Shown here piece by piece: positions 16,329-27,433 of a DNA stretch of 64,000 bases; position 1 is the stretch's first letter, and every line of letters starts with the position of its first letter. Made by a program: the position numbers and the translations under genes. The notes beneath the pieces are model-generated. The model did not search any database. It was given only the letters and a program-made list of their open reading frames with translations, and was not told the origin of the DNA. The stretch lies in the NCBI RefSeq assembly GCF_026745355.1, contig NC_079202.1, positions 3,896,692-3,960,691 of the forward strand, given 5' to 3'. Origin of the DNA: Beta vulgaris subsp. vulgaris. Lineage: Eukaryota > Streptophyta > Magnoliopsida > Caryophyllales > Amaranthaceae.

Positions 16329-17400
16329 CAAACTTTTTTTTGATAAGGACTTTAGTGCAAATGTCTGCCAACTCGATTATCGCAGGAACATAAGATTGCA
16401 GATCAAACTCTGTTAAAGTTATAAGACTTTGGGGTATTGGTTCTATACAAACTAGTTCCTCACAAATTCGAGTATCCCATCTTGACACTAGATAAGCTAC
16501 TATATTCCAGCCCCTCTTTACATGAGAAAAATGAAAACGATTAAAAGATAGAGACAATTGCCTAATATCATCAAAAAACACAAAAATTGGGGGCCATCCT
16601 TCTCGAGCTTTGTTCACAGCCCTCACATCATTGTTTGCATCCCTTTCCAGCCACATCTTGTCATACCCATACCTTCGTGCCACCTGAGGCCTCGACCATA
16701 GCTTCATTCCACCCCACTGCAATTCTCTTAGTTGTTGCCATTAAAACCCTACTCTATTATGTATGATAACAACTTCCAAGCCTATATATTCCCCTGCCTT
16801 CAACCACATGAGTGTCAACGTTCACCTTAACTGAACCCTCTTGAGAACAACTCCAAGCTGCTGCATATATTCTCAACATGATTAGTGTGCGCCACAATGA
16901 CCTTCTTTCTATATTCATAGCTAGCAACCATGTGCAAGAAGCTATCAGTCATGGCGTGACTATTGGTGATTTCATTGCCATAAACCAACTTATTCCTACA
17001 GAACCAAGTCACCCATGCTATTGTCATTATTTCCTTCAATTCATTCTTCCTCATCTTGCTTGCCCACCATCTAATCTTTGACACAAAAGATCCTACAGGT
17101 GTTGTTCTCACCACACCCCAAATATTTACTGTTCCCACACATTGCTTATTGTGTCACACTCGCATAAAACATGGTTTATAGACTCGACTTCAACACCACA
17201 TCAAAAGCATAATTTGTCTTGCGCAATATGGCGTTTGAACAAAACTTCTTTTACAACCATTGCTCCTCTATAAACTTTCCGTATGAAATAAGATAACTTA
17301 GGAGACCCATCTAAACTCCAAACTATTTTCCACAAATCTGCATAATCCTGATCCATTGCTTGTAGTCTACCCAGGATTCCCACCCAATAACCGGATTTGA
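16329..17400 (-). pseudogene. LINE 3' remnant: zf-RVT and RNase H-like part
   Basis: Three minus-strand frames line up. 17383-17201 contains WKIVWSLDGSPKLSYFIRKV, typical of the zinc-binding region after LINE reverse transcriptase (zf-RVT). 17138-16827 has WWASKMRKNE and WVTWFCRNKLVYGN, the usual linker in plant LINEs. 16722-16321 has the C-terminal RNase H-like region (FNRFHFSHVKRGWNIVAYLV). The remnant ends in TTATCAAAAAAAA on the transcript strand, a LINE-like tail. Stops and frame changes show that it is dead. Confidence 0.75.
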
Positions 17401-17439
17401 CGGTTTAAACACCATCTTTAATTAGTTAGGCACTAATAA

Positions 17440-18590
17440 CTCATATCATGTTTGTAAGCTTGCATACTTATTGGGCACAAATTTTCTTGCTTCCCAAGAA
17501 TGTGTTACACAGGATTACTCAAATATGTAGAGCCTACATGTGGGATGGCAAGGTCTACTTAAGTAAGAGCTCACCTGTTGTATAGTCTTGGGTTTGTATG
17601 CCTAAGAAGAATGGAGGGTTAGGCATTAGAGATTGTATATCATGGATTATGACTGCTGTGGGGAATTTAGTTTGGCAAGTAGCTCAAAAGGATGATGTTT
17701 TATGGATCAAGTGGATTCATAACATCTATATAAGGGAGCAAAATTGGTGGGAGTATAATGCTCCTCCAAATGCGAGTTGGATTTGGAAAGGTGTGTGCAA
17801 GGCTAAGGAAGTGTTTAAAACAGGCTACAACAACAACTTGTGGAGGAATGACACTAGAAAGTACACTGCCAAGGAGAGGTACCAATGGCTAAAAGGGCAA
17901 TATAAGGCTGTTGGCTGGCATCATTAGGTGTGGAATGGATTTAATGTTCCAAAACATGCCTTTATCAGCTGGCTTATAGCTTTGGGAAAAGTCAGGACAA
18001 GAGATAGGCTAAAGGCTGCTGGAGTCTGTAATGATGTATCATGTTTGATGTGTGACAGTGGTACAGATAGTTGTATGCATCTCTTTTTTAGATGCCATTT
18101 CAGCAAGATTGTGTACCAATTATGATTTGGTTGCAAAAAGTGGGAAATGATGAGGACCTATATACTGCTTGGTAAAAGTGGGGTATGAGATACAGAAGTA
18201 GAAAACAACAGCAGATTTGTTACACTACCCTTGCAGCTACTGTTTATCACATTTGGAGAATAAGAAACCACTCTCTGGGTAGAATGCAGTATTGCATCCT
18301 GATAGAGTGGTGAAATGTATACAACAGGATGTGGTTGGTAGAATCAGAATGAAGATGAAATAGTCTTGGTCTGATGCTGTGAAGAATTGGGTGACTGATC
18401 TTGCTGGATAAGCCCCTTGGTCTTGGGTGTTGAGGCATAACTGTCTTGGCTTGTTTTGTGTTTATTTCTAGTTGTGGTTGTTATGGACAACTAGTGTGCT
18501 GTACTAGTTTGGCTTAGGTTGTATTTAAGCCTCTTGGCTCTCTACTGCTTTGGTAATATACTTTCTTACATTTCACCAAGAAAAAAATAA
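17440..18590 (+). pseudogene. Second LINE 3' remnant, opposite orientation
   Basis: PKKNGGLGIRD at 17598, followed by LWIKWIHNIYI, is the well-known end of plant LINE reverse transcriptase. After a stop at 17925, FNVPKHAFISWLIALGKVRT and CLMCDSGTDSCMHLFFRC form the zf-RVT domain with its Cys/His pattern. Upstream, 17470-17597 continues the RT frame with stops. The 3' end is A-rich (CACCAAGAAAAAAATAAA near 18578-18592). It lies 5'-to-5' with the minus-strand remnant, so these are two separate truncated insertions. Confidence 0.78.
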
Positions 18591-18593
18591 ATA

Positions 18594-18711
18594 TACTTCG
18601 TCCGTCTTTTTTATATGTTACACTTTTAAAATTACGGAATGCTAGACTATTAGGCAATTTTTGGAGAGGAGAGAGATAGAGAGAAAGAAAATAAAAGGGT
18701 CCCATGTGATA
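18594..18711. mobile_element. Left half of a split Stowaway-like MITE
   Basis: It starts TACTTCGTCCGTCTTTTTTA and continues TATGTTACACTTTT. The GA-rich middle matches the MITE at 14345-14556 up to CCCATGTGATA. The sequence then changes abruptly. The other half resumes at 26346, after 7.6 kb. Confidence 0.8.
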
Positions 18712-18729
18712 CACTACTACATAATTGAC

Positions 18730-18955
18730 CTAAGATAACACTATATGGTAACACTTTTTGAGATCCAACTTTCATTAACACTTTAGTAATATTTTATTGA
18801 TATGTAACACTTAAATGTAGCACTTAGCTTTTTGGTAAGTAACACTTTAAAGGTAATATTTTTTCATAGGTAACACTTTGATGGTAACACATTTTTATAT
18901 GTAACACTTTAAGATAACACTTTTTTTATAGGTAACATTTTAAATTTTCAAGGTA
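18730..18955. repeat. Clustered GGTAACACTTT-type repeats
   Basis: GGTAACACTTT, TATGTAACACTTAA, AGTAACACTTTAAAGG, AGGTAACACTTTGATGG, ATGTAACACTTTAAG, ATAACACTTTTTTT and related words occur at intervals of roughly 15-40 bases. This looks like the subterminal repeats of a DNA transposon. They lie directly inside the left edge of the 7.6-kb insertion. Confidence 0.6.
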
Positions 18956-20004
18956 AAATTTCAGTTTGAAAGGGTAACATATAAAACATGCATTAATAAC
19001 TTTAAATGTGTGAATTAACATATTTTCAATTTTAATATCAATTTCAAAATTGAATTACAACATTAAATTGTCATTATGTCAACTTTACCCTAAATATGTT
19101 ACCTAAAAAGGCATTAACAACTTTAAATTGAAATATGTGAAATTTGTATATTATAATATTTAGGTGATATACATATATGTTACATATGATCCGTAGCTTG
19201 CAAAAATAAAGGCATTAACAACTAGTTAGTTTTATTCGGATAATAAAACTGCATCACATCTTAGTTTCATTATAGACTTATATTGTTATTTTTGAGTTGC
19301 CATTTCTACACCCTAGCTATGTTAGCTATCATTGACAATCATAATAACTAAGACATTTACACAAAGTTCTATACATAGTTGAGTAACTAAATAAAATTAG
19401 AAATCATACCCTTGTTATCTTGGCTATCGTGGATGTTGTTTCCTTATCCTAAGATATCTAATTTGACCCGACATCAAAACTTTAGTAATCTTAGTATCTA
19501 ATTAGTTATAGTTTCATAAACCATAAGTTTAGGTGACAAGGGCACACATTGTTTGTTTCTGGTTCTTAAGGGAGACTACATAGTTGCAGTTTCTACACCA
19601 CAAATTCAATCTTCAGGCATCAGATTATCCTTGTATCTTTTGGGGAGCCTTTACCCCAAATATTGTAAGTATTGGATTTGTTCATGTCTGCATTATGATT
19701 GCTTGATTGGCTAGAGATGTTTATTCTTTCTTTCTATTTTATATAACAGTTTTTCTACATTTTTATGGTAAGTGTAAGTAATTTTCGTTTTAATATTTGT
19801 AAGTATGTTTCTAGATTCACTCCTCATTTGCTACTGCCACTTTTCGATTTTTGGTGTAGCTACAACTGCTGCAGAGCAGACTGCTGTCGCCCGAGCTGCA
19901 GTGGTTATTGTGAGTTGGTGGTAGGTACGGTTGCACTTTTAGCTTTTAGGCTTCAAGTTCTTATGTAACTCAAAGCAATTATAAGAGTTGAATTTATGAA
20001 GTAC

Positions 20005-20270
20005 TATTGGTGATACTCATACAACACCACCTACAACAGCTTAATTATTTTATATATTTAATCTCTTTTAATGATGTAATAAATCTATGTGGTAAGTTTG
20101 TTAGAGAATCAGTTAGAAGTTTGTTAGCTCTTCTCTCCTTCCTAACTTTTGTATATAAGTAAACTCTCTTCTGTATTTCATTCATCAATTCAGAAATACA
20201 ATTTTAAAACATGAGATATTTTTCTCTCAAGTTTCTCTTCAGTTTTCTATCTTTTGATTGAAAACTTTCA
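20005..20270 (+). repeat. 5' LTR of Copia element
   Basis: A 266-bp LTR beginning TATTGGTGATAC (the usual TG is changed to TA in both LTRs) and ending CTTTCA. It is preceded by the target duplication AGTAC (20000-20004) and followed by the primer-binding site TGGTATCAGAGC (20271-20282), complementary to initiator tRNA-Met. It differs from the 3' LTR at about a dozen positions counted by eye (roughly 4-5%). Confidence 0.93.
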
Positions 20271-23200
20271 TGGTATCAGAGCTTACTAGAAGCATTACGA
20301 TCATAAATTCCGCAATTCTGAGCTGAAATTTTTGCTAAATTTGAAGAATTTCTATTGAAATTTTTGAAATTAAGTTTACTTGTTCCTAAAATTTCTTCTT
20401 TCTTATCTGAATATTGATATTTTTCACTTATTTTCTCTGAAATCTTTCTTTTTCTGATCTCATAATATCTGAAATTTTCTCTGAAACTCCTTCTCTCTCA
20501 TTTCTTGATTCTCTTTGCCTGATCTCTTATCTGAAAATTTTTCTGATAAATCTTGTGGTTTATCACCTGATTGATTGAAATCTTGTAGTTGATCTGTGAT
20601 TGAAATCTTTTATTTGAAAAATACTGAAATTCTGATTAGAAGAAGCTGTGATAACTTGGCATTCTAAACTGTTTGATAAATTCTCTCAAAGAAATTCCTG
20701 ATTCTTGATTCATTTTTGTAAACCTTGCCTAAAATTCTTTAATTCATCATGCCTGAAACACAAGAACTACCTCATAAAAAAATCCTACTAGTATCTACTA
20801 TATTCAGCCATCTGATGCTAATTCCACACAATTAATTTCTGTAAAATTCAATGGAGAAGGTTTCTCTAATTGGAAACGACCAATGATTCTTACTTTATCT
20901 GCCAAGAATAAGCTCGGATTTGATACTAGTGACATTCCTAAGCCTGCTGAAACAACATCTGAATTAAAGGCTTGGGAGCGAGAGGTGCAATGATTTGGTC
21001 TATTCATGGCTGATTTTTAATCTTGATGATACAATAGCAAAGAGTGTCTTGTTCTTAACAACTGTAACATCTATATGGAACGACCTAGAAGATATATTTG
21101 GTTATTCCTCCATGACTCAAGTATACTCATTAGAACGGAAGCTTGCTGAGATAGATTTCTTAAGGAAATCAAAGTGTATCTGAGTTCTTCACTAACATCA
21201 AGACTATTTGGGATGCATTTAATGATGCTCATCCACTCCCTACTTGTACATGCAACAAATGTACATGTAATCTGACCAAGAAAATTTATCAGAGACAACA
21301 AGAAAAGATGTTACTACAATTCATGATGAAGCTGAATGAACAATTCTCCACTATCAGGGGAAATATTTTGATGTTAGAACCAGTTCCTAACATCTCTTAG
21401 GCTTATAGGCTATTTGCTCAGGAGGAGAGACACAAAGAGATTGCTGCCATGAACAATTAGAGTTAATCACTAGCTTTTATTGCAGACCAGTAGAAGGTCA
21501 ACAATCAAAACTCATACAACAAAGGCTACAAACTACAATATGGTTATAATAAGTTCAACTCTCAAAGAACTTATAACAATCATGGTGGTACTAGTGGATT
21601 ATAATTCTGGAAACAAGAGACCTGGTGCTAGTTACTATTACACTCATTGCAAAAATCCTGGACATAGCATGGAAAGGTGCTTCAGGCTGAATGGATTTCC
21701 TCCAGGTTTTAAAGGCTTCAAGGATAAGAGAGCTGCTGTTGCTTCTCACACTATTGAAGATACCACACCTCCTTCTTCCTCTGAGTCACAGACCATCACT
21801 GTTACTCAATATCATCAGCTTATGGACATGCTCAATAAGCACAAAGTGGATTTTTAACATTCTGGTGCTCAATTCACTGATGGAGATCAATTCTCATGCT
21901 ATGCTAGCAGGTACTTATTGCCTCATATCTTCTATTAATTCTAAGTGGCTTCTTGACGGTGGAGCCAATGACCATATCTATTCTGATTTGTCCTGGTTTT
22001 TTGGAATATAAATCCTTACCTGGCCTGGTCATAATAACTACATAACAATTCCGGATGGTAGCAAGAGCATGGTAGCACATGTTGGTTTGTTGTTTTGAAC
22101 AAACACATCACTCTTCACCATGTATTACATGTGCCAGATTTTAAGTTCAACTTGATCTCTATACACAAATTGTGTAATGATCTTCAATGTGAGATTTCTT
22201 TTACTCACAACAACTGCTTTATTCAGGGCCTTTCTTAGAACAAGCAGCTACAACCAATTCCTCTTGGTAATCTGAGAAGTGGACTCTACTGTGTAAAAAT
22301 GATCACCTATCACCTGGTTCTGCTCTTACTTCTTCCACTTCTGTATGTTGCTTAGTTGTTGATAATGCTAGGTTATGGCATCTCAGATTAGGCCACTTAC
22401 CTATAGCACAAATAAAGCTTCTTATGCCTGATTGCAATGTAAAGGAGTTTGCTGATGACACTATATGTCACATTTATCCTATTTCTAGACAACCTAGAGT
22501 TTCAATTCCTAAAAGTAGTATACACACTACTACTGCTCCTTTTCAGTTGATTCATATTGATGTATGGGGACCCTACAAGGTTAAATCTTACCATGGTTGC
22601 TCTCAATTTTTAACCATTGTTGATGATTTCTCCAGTTTTACTTGGATTCACTTAATCAAAGCTAAGACTGATGTTGTTACTGTGATGAATAATTTTGATG
22701 CTTATGTCTCTACTTAGCTTTGTTCAACGATTTTGTGTGTTAGATCTGACAATGCTAAAGAGCTTACTGAAGGAGCTATGAAACTATTCTATAAAGAGCA
22801 AGGTATTGTGAATCAAACCAGTTGTAGTGATATGCCCCAAGAGAATGGGGTTGTAGAACGAAAGCACATACACTTATTAGAGACAACTAGGGCTCTCTAT
22901 TTTCACTCAAAAGTTCTTGATAGACTTTGGGGCAAATGCATGTTGTGTGTTGCATACCTCATTAACAGAATGCCTCTAAAACCTATCCGTAATGCCAACC
23001 CTTATTCTCTCTTATACAACATCAATCCTTCATTGACTCATTTGAAGACTTTTGGGTGCCTTTGTTATGTCTCCATATCCAAAGTTAACAAAACCAAATT
23101 TGACCCTAGGCTTCTTCCTGTGTCTTTCTTGGCTACTCTCTAAGTCAAAAAGGTTATAAGGTACTGGACATTAGTACCAACAAGTTGTTTGTTTCCAGAG

Positions 23201-25159
23201 ATGTCTCTTTTCACGAGTCTTTCTTTCCTTTCCATCTTTCTTCTCCACAAACTACAATTCCCTCTGCCATATATCTTCCCACTTCTACATCCCTTCCTTC
23301 TTATGACACCCATATTTTTCCACCTCTATCTACATATACACCATCTCAAACCTCTAATTCTTCACCATCTCCAACCTCTAATTCTTCTGTTTATATTAAT
23401 CCCATTTATTCTCATATTCTTACAGATATCCCATCTAATCCAACTAATATTGTAGATATTTCATCTACTGTTTCTCAACAATCAATCAGACCCACCAGAC
23501 AACACAAAACACCAACTTACCTGAAAGATTATCTTTGTCACACTGCTTCTTCTAGACCCATCACTTCTCATTGGTGCAATCTGGTTTCTTATGATGCTTA
23601 TTCTATCTCTCATGCTGCTTTCTTTTCTCACTCATGTGACATACAAGAACCCCCCTGCTATGCTGAAGCTTCCATTCACCCACTATGGGTTGAAGCCATG
23701 TACAAGGAACTCAAAGCTCTTTATGATAATCACACACGGGACTTGGTTGATTTGCCAACTGGGAAGAAACTCATAGGAAGCAAATGGGTTTATAAAGTGA
23801 AATTGAAGTCAGATGGTTCTTTGGAAAGATGCAAAGCCAGATTAGTAGCCAAGGGCTTCAATCAGAAGTATGGGGTAGATTATGAAGAGACTTCCTCTCC
23901 AGTTGTGAAAATGAGCACTGTCAGATGCTTACTTGCCTTAGCAGCTTATAGAAACTGGCCACTATTCCAACTTGATGTGAATAATGCTTTCCTACATGGA
24001 GATTTATCAGAAGACGTATACATGAAGGTACCCGATGGTATTGCTACTCACAAGCAAGTATGCAAGCTCAGAAAATCTCTTTATGGCCTTAAACATGCCT
24101 CAAGGTTTTTCCCAATCACAAAATGATTATAGTCTTTTTATCAAGAAGGATAATGGTTTGATATGCATAACAACAGTCTATGTTGATGATATCATCTTGA
24201 ATAGACTGGGACAGATTTGGTTAGCATTGAAGCTCTTAAAAGTCATCTTCATTCTACCTTCAGCATCAAGGATTTAGGCAAATTACACTATTTCCTAGGC
24301 ATTGAAGTTACCTATGTTCCTGATGGTATCATCCTTAGTAAGAAGAAATTCACTTCTGAATTACTACAGTGTGCTGGTATTGATCTTTCCAAAAGAGCAG
24401 TCACACCCTTGCGTCTCAACCTTAAACTTCAAGCATATGAAGGTGTTTTACTCACTGATCCTGAAAATTACAGATCCCTTGTTAGCAAACCGAATTTTCT
24501 TTGCAATACAAGGCTAGATCTCTCCTATGCAGGTCAATCATTAAGCCAATTTATGCAATCTCCTTGCTCTACACTACCAAGCTCTCCTCCATAGTCTCAA
24601 ATACCTTCAATACACAACATGCCAAGGTATCTTATTAAAAGCTAATGATGAACTTAAGCTTCAAGCTTACTCAGACTCAGATTGGGCATCCTGTGTTGTA
24701 CTAGGAGATCCATTACTGGTTATGTTCTCTTACTAGGCCACTCTCCTATCACTTGGAGGTCTAAGAAGCAAACTACAATATCCAAATCCTCATCTGAAGT
24801 AGAATACATAGCCATGGCTTCTGTAGCTTCAGAAGTTACCTGGATGGTTAGACTGTTGGAAGAACTTGATGTCTCTAATCTCAAGCCTATCACACTTCAT
24901 TGTGATAATCATTCAACCCTTTACATTGCAAAGAACCCTGTCTTCCATGAGAGGACAAAACATATTGACATATATTGTCATTTTACAAGAGAAAAGGTTC
25001 TTGAAGGCTTGATCCAACTCACCTATCTCCCTACACAATCTCAATTGGCAGACCTTTTTACAAAGGTTCTTCCTTCCCCTCATATCAGAGAACTTCTTTC
25101 CAAACTAGGAATGACTTATCCATCTTCTCATCCATCTCCCAGTTTGAGGGGGATGAGGG
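20271..25159 (+). pseudogene. Ty1/Copia gag-pol, internally broken
   Basis: Domains are in Copia order. The gag region spans 20750-21480. The zinc knuckle CKNPGHSMERC lies at about 21648-21680. The protease active site at about 21950 reads LLDGGAND, where the family has D-S/T-G-A. Integrase is at 22424-23143, with [16 protein letters not shown] and a [11 protein letters not shown] segment. Reverse transcriptase is at about 23690-24200, with [31 protein letters not shown] and YVDDI. RNase H is at 24680-25090, ending ADLFTKVLPSPHI. At least six stops or frame changes separate these, so no intact polyprotein is encoded. A polypurine tract (GTTTGAGGGGGATGAGGG) abuts the 3' LTR. Confidence 0.92.
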
Positions 25160-25425
25160 TATTGGTGATACTCATACAACACCACCTACAACAGCTTAAT
25201 TATTTTATATATTTATTCACTCTTCATGATGTAATAAATCTACGTGGCAAGTTTGTTAGAGAATCAGTTAGAAGTTTGTTAGCTCTTCTCTCCTTCCTAG
25301 CTTTTGTATATAAGTAAACTCTCTTCTGTATTTCATTCATCAATTCAGAAATACAATTCTAAAACATGAGATATTTTTCTCTCAAGTTTCTCTCTAGTTT
25401 TCTATCTTTTAATTGAAAACTTTCA
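25160..25425 (+). repeat. 3' LTR of Copia element
   Basis: A 266-bp copy of the 5' LTR, beginning after the polypurine tract and ending CTTTCA, followed by the target duplication AGTAC (25426-25430). With the left AGTAC this defines a complete insertion of 5421 bp at 20005-25425. Confidence 0.93.
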
Positions 25426-25616
25426 AGTACATTATAGCTTTATATATGCTCGTAGTTCTAGTCTTTCCCAGGTCTCATTTTAGCCTTTGAAAAAAATGGT
25501 TGTCACACGCGTTGATTGATTGTATGTGAGGTGTGCAACCTTTTCTGATTTCTTATACTACGATATGTTGATTTCACTCAAACTGTATAATTATTTATTG
25601 TATTGTCATTATAGGA

Positions 25617-26075
25617 GAAGATGGAGGAAGTCCAAAAGGAAAGTCAAATTGATGGAGATGATGCATATTATAAAGTTATGAATAAATTAGAAAAGTTGAA
25701 GAAATGTTCAATGAAAGGAAATAAAGTGTACGGGAGATTATGTGGGTGGTGTAGTCATTCCAGACGAGCTTTTGTAATCATATAAAGACCAAATCATGAA
25801 CAGTTAGAGAAGTAATGAAAACGTTCGAGCAACAACTTGAACTAGGGATGTTAGCTGATTTGTCTCATTCACTTGAAAATGTGTCAACTATTCATAATAT
25901 TATAAAGCATCTTCATGAAGGCACTAGTGATCAAGAGAAGGATAAGGTAATTCGTAGGCTCCTCTACTTCTTAAACATAATTAACAAGCATCTCTCTATA
26001 ATATTGTTGTTGAAGATTTCATCTTAATATTTTTTATTACAGGATCAAGAGAATCAAAATGACGAATTGGAGTAG
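25617..26075 (+). pseudogene. Exon-like fragments of an unknown gene
   Basis: Three pieces look like exons. 25621-25780 codes for a Glu/Lys-rich stretch (MEEVQKESQIDGDDAYYKVM) and contains CSMKGNKVYGRLCGWC. 25815-25948 codes for MKTFEQQLELGMLADLSHSL and on to DQEKDK, ending at a GTAATT donor. 26043-26075 (after TTACAG) gives DQENQNDELE and a stop. I do not recognise the protein. It may be an accessory gene of the surrounding insertion or a captured host fragment. The first two pieces do not join in an obvious frame. Confidence 0.35.
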
Positions 26076-26345
26076 CAACACATGACGTCGAGGCCTCTAG
26101 GAAAATGGATGCATATTGCGAGATGATAACAGATGGAGCACATATATATGACTATTAGATCTAGTTTTAAATTACCATATGAATACATTATTGTTGGATG
26201 ATTTTGATTCTAGATTGAACATATATTATTTTTTATTAGGTTATTTTCTATGAAAGTAGCACTAATAGGTGTACAAAATTCTATAATTATTATAGTATAA
26301 TTGTCAATTTATATATTAATTTTAATTTGTATATATGTATATGAG

Positions 26346-26457
26346 CATGTAATAAGAGAGAGATAGAAAAAAGTTATTACCCAAAAAAAGAAGTATAACA
26401 TCTTATTTGAAGCTTTCTAAAATAAAAAGTGTAACATGTAAACAAACGAAACAAGTA
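26346..26457. mobile_element. Right half of the split MITE
   Basis: It resumes with AATAAGAGAGAGATAGAAAAAAG, which aligns with the matching part of the 14345-14556 copy. It ends in a repeat whose reverse complement is TACTTGTTTCGTTTGTTTACA followed by TGTTACACTTTT. This mirrors the left end at 18594. Confidence 0.8.
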
Positions 26458-26531
26458 TATTTTTAATATCCGAATTTTTAAAAATACGATATCTTATATG
26501 AAAAATCACATGATACATCTAAGAGTTGGTC

Positions 26532-26696
26532 TTATAAGAGACCATCTAATTTTAATTTAAAATTAGACAACATATTAAGCTCAATAGAAAGAAGATAAGT
26601 AATGGGCTTTTTGAATAAAGTGATGGGCTTTTTGAATAAAATGATAAACTTAAGTTAGTCTAATTTTAACATAAAATTAGACCGTCTCTTTTAATA
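26532..26696. mobile_element. Short MITE with AGAGAC...GTCTCT termini (copy 2)
   Basis: The left end reads TTATAAGAGACCATCTAATT. The right end, reverse complemented, reads TTATTAAAAGAGACGGTCTA. The family is the same as 16148-16313. Inside is a short tandem repeat, GATGGGCTTTTTGAATAAA, at about 26597-26640. Confidence 0.6.
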
Positions 26697-27433
26697 ACTT
26701 GTGTACATCTAAATTCTCACATCGGATCCACAAAATTATTACATATCTAGTCTATTAGATCGAATTTCTTTTAATAATTTTTGTTTAAATAGAGCCTAGT
26801 ATTGTACCTTGTTATTCTTTTTATGTGACGGATATTGTCTTTGTTATTCATTTGCCCAAGGAATGAAAAAAAGAGGACACGAGGTACATGTCAATATGAC
26901 GGCAAGTATCCAAACTCCGTATAAAGCCATGAAATAATACTTGTATGATATCACACAATCTGGCGTCATCACCATAGTTTCCCATCCAAAAAATACAAAA
27001 TAAAAGCACATAAAACTTGATGAAGTTGTCTATAGGTAAAAGGTCATGGTCTTCGTGTGGTGCAGCCGAATCTTAGTAGTTAGTAGGTTCCACAAACAAA
27101 AATTAAATTTCCAAATACAACAGTTAGTACTGTGAAACAAACCAATATCATTCCCTACCCAACTAGTTTACTCACTACTTACACCTTCCAATAATAATAC
27201 TAACAGAATTCCAGTGAAGTGGACGCCAAGAAAAGAAGCTTTTGATAATATTTGTAAGCACCTCTTATTCTCATAAGTCTCTACACTCTTTCTTACACCA
27301 TCAATTCTCTATCATAATATCAATATTTTCCATCTTAACAGCTCTACTTATATTATCATCTCCTCTTCTTAGATACTTCACTTGCTTATTGTGACACTAC
27401 TACTACACCATTTGAGACGTTTTCGTGCTCCGA
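26697..27433 (+). promoter_or_regulatory. Upstream region of the WEB-family gene
   Basis: AT-rich with no coding frame. The last 150 bases before the ATG are CT-rich leader-like sequence. A TATA-like CGTATAAAGCC lies near 26919, but it is far upstream, and the true start site cannot be fixed. Confidence 0.35.

Larger units (their letters stand above)
18712..26345. mobile_element. 7.6-kb insertion inside the MITE, type uncertain
   Basis: The insertion is flanked by CATGTGATA (18703-18711) and CATGTAATA (26346-26354), an 8-of-9 direct repeat that fits a 9-bp target duplication. Its left end begins CACTACTACA, and the next 250 bases repeat TAACACTTT-type words many times, resembling the subterminal repeats of CACTA or MULE elements. 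The right end (ATATATGTATATGAG) is not an inverted copy of the left, so the class is undecided. It contains a later Copia insertion (20005-25425) and, at its right, exon-like fragments (25617-26075). Confidence 0.5.

Noticed and set aside
18712..26345. Calling the 7.6-kb insertion a CACTA transposon
   Set aside because: Only the left end starts CACTA. There is no inverted TAGTG end on the right, and the flanking repeat is 9 bp rather than 3 bp.
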